A stretch of DNA of 64,000 nt from positions 1-64,000 of the forward strand of contig QVRM01005235.1 of NCBI GenBank assembly GCA_003439945.1, read 5' to 3'. The translations under genes were made by a program, and so were the position numbers. The notes below the pieces were generated by a model that was not told where the DNA came from, did no database searches, and saw only the letters and a program-made list of their open reading frames with translations. Below, piece after piece: positions 23,812 through 34,022 of the stretch. Numbering within the stretch: position 1 is the first letter of the stretch; the number at the start of each line of letters is the position of its first letter. The DNA comes from Dermanyssus gallinae (Eukaryota; Arthropoda; Arachnida; Mesostigmata; Dermanyssidae).

Positions 23812-23902
23812 CACTTCCATCCAAAATATGGGAAATATTATTTTCGGAACCTTCTCTGTTTCCAAAGGTATCAGCTTCAGATTAGTTTGGGCCCGTATTC
23901 TC
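23812..23902 (-). CDS. CD36-like gene, IFPIFW exon
   Basis: Acceptor GATTGACAG; donor GAAGTG|GTGAGT; 91 bp. Reads RIRAQTNLKLIPLE then KVPKIIFPIFWMEV, the family's RLQxNLxL...VPIxWxE block just before the C-terminal membrane helix. It enters in phase 2 and leaves in phase 0. It lies about 6.6 kb from the SLPHF exon because an R1-like element and other repeats fill the intron. The last exon was not found below 23.8 kb. Confidence 0.85.
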
Positions 23903-26900
23903 CTGTCAATCGTCATGCCGGATCTCTAGAACGACAAATCGCGGAGGTAATAGGATGTTATTGATGGACTTATCTCAAATGAATTAGAATATTATTACAT
24001 TATCTAATGTTTATCTGTTTTAAGTCCCACGACATTTGATCTATCTCTGTCAGTCGTCGGGTACGGTCGCGTTTGGCTTTGCTCCGTAAAACTTGGTCGA
24101 AGAGTGCAGAAACCTGAGATCTGCATTAAACTGACCAATTCATTCGATAGCCCTAGCGGTAGGGAGACAAACGTAGGATTAGTAATCACTGCAAAGGTTC
24201 TGTGATAAGCTCTTTGGAAAAAAACGCCCTTTCTTCGAAGTTGCATAAGTTCGAACTTGAACTATGCTTACCGAGTGGGCAGTGGTTCTATCCGATCGAT
24301 AGTCCAGCCTGCCTGGACTTCCTGTCCCACTGTGTACATGTATATAGTCTACTGTGTACACAACTAATGTATACAGGTGCAAACGAGCGTTCACAAGTTA
24401 AGTGCTCATTTTTGACACTGTACATAACAACCTCAACAAACTGCCATGAACAATAATAGAAAGCCTGCTGATGCGCTATTGTTTGTGGTGGCAACGGCGA
24501 CTACTGTATCGGTCTAAGCAAGACCGGTCGTTTTTAATATATATATATATATATATATTTTTTTTTTTATTGTATTCTGATTTATTTAACATATTATTAA
24601 CTTATTTATTGACTCTTTCTCATTCAAATGTATTTTACTTTTCATGTTTGTTTACTGAACTATTTTAAGCTCCAGAACAAACACTACCGTATTCTTTCAG
24701 GCAAAAACAGTACAGGAGGATGACAAAACTACTCCTAATGGGGACATCCCCGAAGAAGCGATTTCAAAGAACTAGCTCGACAAGATAGCTGTCAATGCAC
24801 AGGAGCTCACCAACCACGCGGTCAGCAGAAATACAGACCCAATGGTAAAGAGTCTGGCGGAGAAAAAAGAGTAAGGCACGGAGGAAGAAAGTCGGCACAT
24901 TGACCCTCAACGAGACCGCGGACTCGGAATGCCAGTGTACTCGTGACACCCTTGCCCAGAAGCGGCAGGCTGAAAACATCACCGCCATAATTGAAAACTG
25001 CTAAACTGAAGAGAACCTCAGGTGCCTCTTTTTAGAATAGCCAGTAACCGCCTGCACAAAGATGTCGCATCTTGGGGCCAGCATCCTTAAGGAGAGCCCC
25101 TTTTGGATCTTGGTTGCCCGGAAAGTTGGCCCTGCCTGTCTACCCTAGGGCATCGGCGAGGCCGGCTGGAGAACAGGGGTGGTTATGTTGAGCCAAATAG
25201 GCAAATCGGAGGATTGCGGCGAGTCCACTACTAGGGCCCTAATGGCGATTAGTCTCCCCAAGTATGCAGGGCTCCTCCAAGACACGGATCTCCTGGATCA
25301 GACGCTGCTAAGAGCCAAGGCCCCTCTAGATTCAAAATACCTTATACAAATGCCTTGCCACATGACAAGCCAAATGTTGTCAAACTGTCAAACAAAGAGG
25401 TGGCAAACTCCTCAAGTGCCTGCGCTTTGCTGGCACCCCCACGGCGCGCAAGGGGGGAGCAAAAAGCGGCAACAAGAGCTTAATCAGCACGATAGCAATT
25501 TTTCTACTAAAAAAGAAAGACGGCACGACCTATACCAGATATGATTCAAAGGCTGGGTTCCAGGGTAGGTAAATCGAGTCCAGCAACTGTTCAGCGGAGA
25601 CGTGCACTTAGTGCTGGCAGAGACGGCCGAAGGAGAGGCCAACTCCTTTTTCTAGACCTTTCAATCAGCCGGGGAGACGGACGCCAGCGTCGACCCTAAG
25701 GCGGCTCCCGATTAGAGACGTCATGTAGAGCACTACCTCACAAGACATCGAAGCGGCCCTCTGCAGGGCGTTGCCTATAAAAGGACCGCTGACTGTTGCC
25801 CTCCCCCCCCCCCCCCCCACAAAAAGAGGCCACCGGCAGGTAGACGTCCCTGGTCTGAGCCGACCCCTGATGTCGTCAGGGTTTTGAACTATAAACGCAT
25901 TTACCTGGAGTACTTCCCAAGCTTAATTATCGGTGAATTTAATTAGATCACCGTGCCCACGTGCCAGTGTTGCCAACGAGTGAGCCACTCTGCGCGCTTG
26001 TGCACCAACGGGGTCGTCGCAGGCAAGCGCTGCTATAGATGCGGGGTACTTAGGCACCTCTTCAAGGTATGTGAACCGACCGCAGTATGCTACAACTGCG
26101 GTGAAGAAGGACACGTGGCGAATGTCGCTGCTTGTCTGAAGTACAGGAAGCAACCAAAAGAGCTCCGGCACCACGGTACCCGACCTAACACCCGGCTAAC
26201 GCTCGCGCATCCCGCCACGAGGACAGCCGTAGATCTTGACCCCGCGCCAGAAACTCCCAACGCTAGTTTTTAAAGTATTGCAACCCAACTGCAACCGCAG
26301 CAGAGGTGCTCATAAGATGGTCCAAGCGGTCAGCAGTAGGCCAGGGGCCGACCTGCTGCTCAGTCAACTCAACGTTTAATGGGCGGACAACTGGCTCTCG
26401 GACCCCGAAAGGACGACGTGCATCGTAGCGAAACGTCGCAGCTAGCTCCGTATTTCCAGACAAGGCAACGGACACGGTTTCACCTGGTAATGAAGCGAAA
26501 AATAGATGTTTTTACTCCTGCTACTGCAGCCCCAATGACGTCATCTCCTTGGCGACCTAAATAGGCTTTTAGACGACTTGTCCTCCTCTGTTAACCAAAA
26601 TTATGTCCCACTTCTAGTTATACCTGGCGATTTTTCGATTTTTTTTCGATTTTTCGATCCCGCGAAGGGGACTAGCAGACCTCGACTGAACGGCGGCCGA
26701 GGACCTTATCGCTCTTTTTTTTATGGGACCGTCTTCTTCGGACGGCAAATTTATTTTAGTTCAATAACTCTTTATTGAGCTTGAAATTTCCATTATTACA
26801 TAAATTCAAACAATTATAACTATTCATGTAATTTTGCAGAAAAGGCTATCGCCCGTGTCGGAACACCCGCTCTTAACAGAGATGCGCCCGCCCTCCATAG

Positions 26901-29900
26901 GGCCGAACGCACCTCATTCATAAACCTGACTAAACTGGAAGGTGCTACAGGACGAAGAATTTCTTAGCGATCGTCTTACCATTGAATTCCAAGTGACCAT
27001 CACGATGACGACAAATCCACAACACGCCGCATCGGCCCATCAGACGCCAAAGAGCCGAACGGCTTTGGAGGTCCCTTAGGACTCTTATAGGACCGGCAGA
27101 CCCACTAGGGGGGGCCTCCGAGGCCTCTCTGGGTCGTAGCGCACGTCCGGGACGCAAGAGCACTGATAGAGTGCCACGCTCGGAAAACGGAGGCAGAAGT
27201 GCCCAAGAGCGCGAAATTTTTCATCTGCGCCCGAAGATCCGCGCCTAAGGGAGAAGCTGCTCGACACCACGGAGCGGAGTACAAGAGGCTGCGGGCCCTC
27301 CTGCGCAAGGAAATCTCCAAAACCAAGGAAGGCTTCTGGGAAGCCTTCCTCGACGATCTGGAAGACGACCCCTGGAAACGCCCATACATGACAAATAGAA
27401 AGCTACCTCCCTCCAAGCGCAGGATAAACATAATGCCGGAAGAGCCGCGGGAAACAAACATCTGTTACAAAGCCGTACGAATAAAGCACTTGCCGATGTC
27501 GCCCACTGGATTCAGGTGGCATGTCTCGCTCTTGCCCAAACTAAAGGCGAGGCCATACGGAGAAACACGTGCGGCGGCGACAGAGAAGGCAATCAAGACA
27601 GCCAACACTTATCTTGTCCGTGACCGAGTCAGTTGCCCTGTACGGCGCTCCGGCCTGGCTCACCGACACCTTAAAGTTTGCCACCCACAGGAACCGCCTG
27701 CGTCGGGCGCAGAGGGTAATTGTTGCGCACCGGACGGCTAGCAAAGCGGTGACATTCGTTCTTGCTGAAACGGTCCACTGGGACCTGAAAGCAGCCAAAT
27801 GCCGTCTATAAGCAACCCCAAGCGCAAGAAGGATGAGGAGCACCATCGACTCATGGCAAGAGCAATGGGTCAGTTTACAGGAGGGTGCCCTCGCCTTCTA
27901 CTCGGCCTAGAATCTGACAGGTCACATCGAATTTCAGTCCAACTTATTCAGGACTGTAAAGGTTGCCAGTGCTAATTGCGTCTACTGCGGCGATGGACCA
28001 GAGGACATCCTAGAGCGCACTGTTCTGAACTGCCCTGCATAGGTGGAGCAGCAGGCACCCCTACGGCTTTTAATGAAGACTCCTGTTTTTACCCGACATG
28101 ACATCCGCCAAAACAACGGACGGAAACAACTCGTAGTGGAACATTGTAACCGAAATTTTTAAATTTATAGTACAAGAAAAAAATGGATACCAATCTCCTA
28201 AGGCGCCGCCCTCCCCGCGGCCCCCAAGGAACACAGTCCGCCAGGAGTAGCAGATTGCCCCCCCCCCCTGACTGTTTGATGAGATGTGCAGTTCCCAGTC
28301 AGACCGGGGGACAGGCATATGACTGGCTTTCAGTGGGTTGGAGCCCCAGACTACCAGTCCACGCTTGCAGGAAGCTTCCCCGCCGTGATGGGCATGTGGC
28401 AACCGCATTTTCCAGTTTATCATCTTGAAAGCACTTAGCTTGCGAGAATTAGTTCGGTAGTGGTGCTAACCATTCGTATGCTCGTATTAGGTTCTGTGTT
28501 TTCGTCTGCTACTGTAATGTTTATTTGTACGACGTTTGAACTCCCGTTTAAAACGGGAGAACTAGTTATTTGTATGCAGGGGTGAATATATCTGGTTAGA
28601 ACCGTTTTTTTACGGGGGTCAGGAGAAAAGAACTGTGTACAATACAACATAGTGGACTTGGGGGTATTACACACTCTGTTGCCGTCCTTTGGCGCTGAGT
28701 TAGTTTCTCTTCTTCACGAGAGACTCATCTCTTGCGAGCAGCATGGATTTTATGCAGAAGGTTTGACGTATGACCTCTTGAGTCTTGCACAATCTGGCAA
28801 CTATCCTGAAAATCTTACTCAATGTTCTGTCGGGCGTTATCCATGCCCACCACTTTTTTTATTTTTTAGAAGAAACTAACTGGAAAATGCGGTTTGCACA
28901 AACGGACACCACGGCAGGAAAACTCAGCTGCAAATGTGGGCCGATAGTGCGGGTTCCAAACCACTAAAAACCAGTCATGTTCCCATCCCCACACTCAGCT
29001 GGGAATTGCGCAAGCAATACTTCAAACATTAAGGAAGGTGAATAATAGCGGCCTTATCATAGCTGGCTTGGTGTGCCACACGGGGCCTTGTAAAGCAAAA
29101 ACGACTCATCTCTTTTTTGGCGTGCATAATACGTTTGATTGGACAAGCTATAGGATCCCAGTCATCACGTGAGTTCATAAGAAGGGTATTAGCTTTTTAA
29201 GACTGCCGTCACTTGCTGTGATTAAGTCTGTCCGTAATAAAGCCCACGCCGGGCAGAGCAATATTGTGTGTTCCGGCGTGTCCTCCGTTGTTCCTTTGTA
29301 GTGCTTGCAGAGTGGCGTGTCTGCTTAACCAGGTTATCACCTTACCGCAGCTGGGAATGATTCTGGAGAATACAACACTCGCACACCTTTGCTGGTCTGC
29401 GGTTAGAGGTGGCCATGTGCATCTCATGCTTCGTGTTCAACATACCGGTACCGTCGACGGGGGAACATGATATCAGCAATTTTAGAAGCTGCGGGAGGTA
29501 CTTGCGTCACGCCGCTCTCAAGGAAATTATTTTAAAAGCACCGATATTTGCCAATGTGCAGGCCAGAGGATGACCTTGGTTAGTCTCCATGATCTTCTCT
29601 GGAAAGGCGCTCGTGAGTCGAGCTTCGAGATCAGCAAAAGCGGTCACCAATTTAGCAGATAAACAAATTAAATGAAGGCAACTTATTTAATACAGCCAGT
29701 TGCAGTGGAAATATCGTGGTTATATGTGACCCAATATCAACACTCGTGAGAGAAATTGAGAAACATTTAATTGAAAATGATAAAAAGAGAGCGGCAGAGA
29801 TCATCAGTTTACTGCAGAGAGTATCAGTTGTAGTTTCTCAGGGTTAACCGGATTGTGTAATAAATATATATTTTGTATTAATACAAATTTATTGACAAGG

Positions 29901-32900
29901 CCGCAGTGTCACGGTTGAGTAGAAGACCTGTTAGGCAACTGTCCGGTACTAACCGAGTGTTTCACCGCCACACGCGGTCGCACGGTAAAAGCTAAGGATT
30001 CTCAATTTGCTCTATTGAGCAGCCGTCATTCCTCCCTCAATTCGTGCTCCCTCATATATGCCTTGACAGTACTTATAGCCCCTTCTGTAGTCAACGTGCA
30101 CCTACTTACGTCGGACTTGCAGTAATAAAGTTGCTGAGAAGACCACGGGCTTGATCCATAAGAAGATGATGTACCCGATCTAAATGGTGAAGTGCAACTT
30201 GCATATACTTACTTCAAAAATGTCATAAAAACTTATCGTTTTTTACCCTCGCCTTTTTTGAGGTGTAAGAAAACGACATACATTACTGTGGAACAATGGT
30301 AGCACATAGTGAAAACTGAAACATCCATGCGTGTATCTTTTAAAAAACTGGTAATCACAGAGGATATCTGTGACTCTCCGTTTGTTTATTAGCTGGTGCC
30401 TGCGCCAGCAACGTACAGTTGGTCCGTGTCAAAAATGAACAAATGAAAACAAAAGCAGAATGTACAAATTGCATAAGAATTGTTTGCTCTTAATCATAAA
30501 AAAAACGCATGGCTAAACTCACCGCATGGATGTCAATATAGGAAGTGTGCTTTTTCGCATCGGGGTGTAATCCACTGACAGAATGACGTAGAGAGGGATC
30601 TCCGTTAAGGAAATGAGGCAGACTCAATATAACTGGAACCGTAACTAGTAGCCCTATACTGGTGCTGTACGTATTCTGCAGACTTGCGTCGAATGTCCCC
30701 TTAACGTGCGTTGGATTCGGACAAAGGCACCTATAATGAAATCAGGTGCAGTCACTTTGTGGTCATTGATTCGAAATTTCATCTTTCAAGGGGACCCTGA
30801 GTATAAAATGGCACCCACTCGAATCTACATAGAGTTTGTCATTATGCATTTGGTTAGAGAGTCGTCACGGATGCATATAAAGCGTACTTATCGATTTCAG
30901 GGTCTCCGGTCTCATTGAACAGGTCGCTGCCTCCTCGGAAGCGAGCGATAGGTTCATGCATGAGCAAGAACCGTTTTTCAAAATGCAGAGCCCAAGGCTT
31001 ATAAAGTTGAGTACGATATATCTTAATGTTCCTCGGTGGCGTTTCAAACGCTGGATAAAAATCACCATCTGAAAAAAATTGCAATAATAAGGCAACGTTT
31101 AGGGTTTATGTAAACTCGTTTGCGAATGTGCACAGTCATTATAAAAATTATGAGTGTGCTTTTCCTGCTGCGTGTACTGAACGTAGTACCACTAGCGCAT
31201 GCATGACTGTCCAATGTAGATTAATGGCTAAACTAATTGTAATTCAAATGTACAATTATTAAGTGTCGCTTTTATATGATTTTAATCTATTGATTAACAT
31301 TTGCAATTGTTACGCTGTTAACCATGGTTAGAATGTTTAGTTAACTTATCGTTTGGGTGTAACTATGTGCTCGTAGATAGCTTACCTGTACCCTCCCTTT
31401 TGTTACAATGTTCTCCATATCCTTTAATAGTCCTTAAAAATAAATGATATCAGCAGTGCTTCAGTTATACTCTTTACCAAGTTTAACTGTTCTATATATT
31501 AAATTTCAAAACGGATGAATATGACAACTATTGTTTGCTTAGTTTTTAAGCTGATTAAGCTAGTGGAATTTAACCGCCACATTTTCACTATGCGAGACCT
31601 CACAAGTCTTTAAATACGCTAAACTACGCGTTCCGATAGTGATCATTTTTTCAGGATATATTACTTATGATATTAAACCAGGGCTACTTACTTGAAACCA
31701 TCGCGCTCTATAACGTGGTTGACTCTTTTTGTATCGGTATACACCAGCACAAGGTCGTATAGTGGTGTGTCGTTGTATCCTGTAAAAAATGCGAACCTAC
31801 CATGATGATATGGTAAAGCCCTATTGGGGTTATCGGCCACGTCTTGATCGGTAAATCTGTAGCAATGAAACAAAAAGGATCACGCACTATTATCCTGGCA
31901 AATCTCAGTTACGTTTAATTATTAATTGTTGCTCATCGACCAATAGTGTTATCAAACCACATTCTTTTATACCTCCCATTTAAGCATTTGTAATAACCGA
32001 GCAAGGTGGCTTAGTGGCAAAGCCTTTGCCCTGCATTCGGGAGGACTGGCTTCGAGACCCAGACCGGCCACTCTTAAATTGGTCTGCATGGTTTCCAATT
32101 TAGACAAGGTAAATGCCGGAGTGGAGTAAACTTAGCCATGACATGAAAAATCCGTACACGGGCAATCGCCTTACGGGAAATAAAAATAAAAAATAAAAAA
32201 AAGGTCGACGATGGCTCAGAAGATGTTTGATGCAAAATAGATAAAAATCCGAGCAAGATGGCTAAGTGGCCAAAAGCCTTTGTCTTGCATTCGAGAGGCC
32301 TGGGTTCGAGGCCAAGACCGGCCACTTCGATTTTTTTTTCATTTTCAATTTAAACAAGGTGAATTCCGGAGTGGATTAAAAATCGACCATGATAAAAAAA
32401 AACGGAGATCACAGATGTCTTAATAAAGAGAGATGGTGCATTAACATCCAACCCCATTAAGGTTTACAAAAAAAAAATCAGTCGTCTGATCTGTCTTGCA
32501 CGGCTTCGCTAGTTAAAATAAAGTGTGATTGTCAGCAAGTTTTATCACTGATAAGTCTATTTTCCTCTCGCCTCTATAATAGTAATTTTTTTATACATTC
32601 ATAGTCTCCTCTGGAATTGTTCTAGTGCACGTGAATCTTAGCTTAATGTTTGTGAGTGTTCAATACGAAACATCACGTGAAAGGTCTTTGTGCACAAAGC
32701 TTCACGTGTAAAGCAAGTGGATTTACACGCGAAGCCCTGATTCGGCACTAGATAAGACCCCTGTATAAATGCCACGTTGAGTTTTTTCTAAATAGTCTGA
32801 AAGCTTCGAAGGTTTGTGTACTGAAGGGTAAGTTGTCCAGTACCACATCTGCTGCGAGTGTACTCTCCTGGCATAGTTCTAGTGCAAGCGTCGCCGATGC

Positions 32901-33984
32901 GTTTTTGTTACGAGGTAACATTTCCACTTGAATCATGGCAGCGGAAAAATTATTCTATTTTTTTTATAGAACAGCTTTAGATAGTTACTATTTATAGTTA
33001 GTAACATATGGTTTAATGGTATTTATGTTTTTGGCAGGACTGGCTTTGTCGTTGAGTGATAAAGACACTTTCTAGCGCTCAGTGGCTCAAACCCAAAACT
33101 GGCCATTTTTAACTTGGTTTTTGCAGTTTAAGCAGTGTGAATAACGGAGTGAAGTTCAATTGTTTTGCAAAGCATTGGAACAAAAACACAAACGTGATTT
33201 GAAGAAGACTATAGTGCATGACCGTTTCCAATTTCGTGTTTTGACGTTTTAACATAATTTGTCTGATCATAAGTCGTTAACTTAGTTTAGTTTCTTTAAA
33301 AATAATTGGCGGCAAGCTACGTTTACAAATTCACCCCATTACATGGCGTAAAAAAAATCGCGATTTTGATTGACTACAGCAACCGGTATCTGGAATCTGG
33401 TTAGTCATTGTCATAGGTTTACGTGCTGCAGGAAGTCCAACGCGACGACAGCGAGGGTACATTTATTGCGGGCATATTGTAAGCGTCCACACGGGCCTTG
33501 TTATGGCATGAAAATTAAAGAATCTGAAACTTACCCGTTAAAAAAATAGTCGTCGACAGTGGTAGTTACGAAAAGTGTCTTCTTGACAACAGGGAAGTCC
33601 CTAAGGCGACGTCCGCCGTCAGGTAGATAATAAGCCATGGCGGCGTAGTTCGCGGTTACAATTCGATCATGTATGCTTCCGTTCGACATACTTAGCTCAA
33701 AAAAGTACATTTGCTCGTCGTAAAACCCAATAGTATTATTTCCATAGTGAGCTAAATGCTTGTGGCGTTTAACCCTAGAAAAACCAATACCGAAATAAAT
33801 CCCGATCCGCAATATAAATTGTTATAGATTAAACTGCGTCACACCACACCTTAAATACAGAGAAAAAAAGCGCTTATTTTAAGAAAGACTGGAAAAGGTA
33901 TTGATGATATGAACGAGGCCGCGCAGAGGTGAGTTAAACTGTCCACTAAATTGGGTAGCTTATTAATCGCTATTTTAATGTGTT

Positions 33985-34022
<38 letters not shown>

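Noticed and set aside
30060..30210. Short minus-strand readings (such as LHHLDRVHHLLMDQARGLL) considered as a late CD36 exon
   Set aside because: They do not match the family and the only GT/AG pair nearby would give a 25-base intron.
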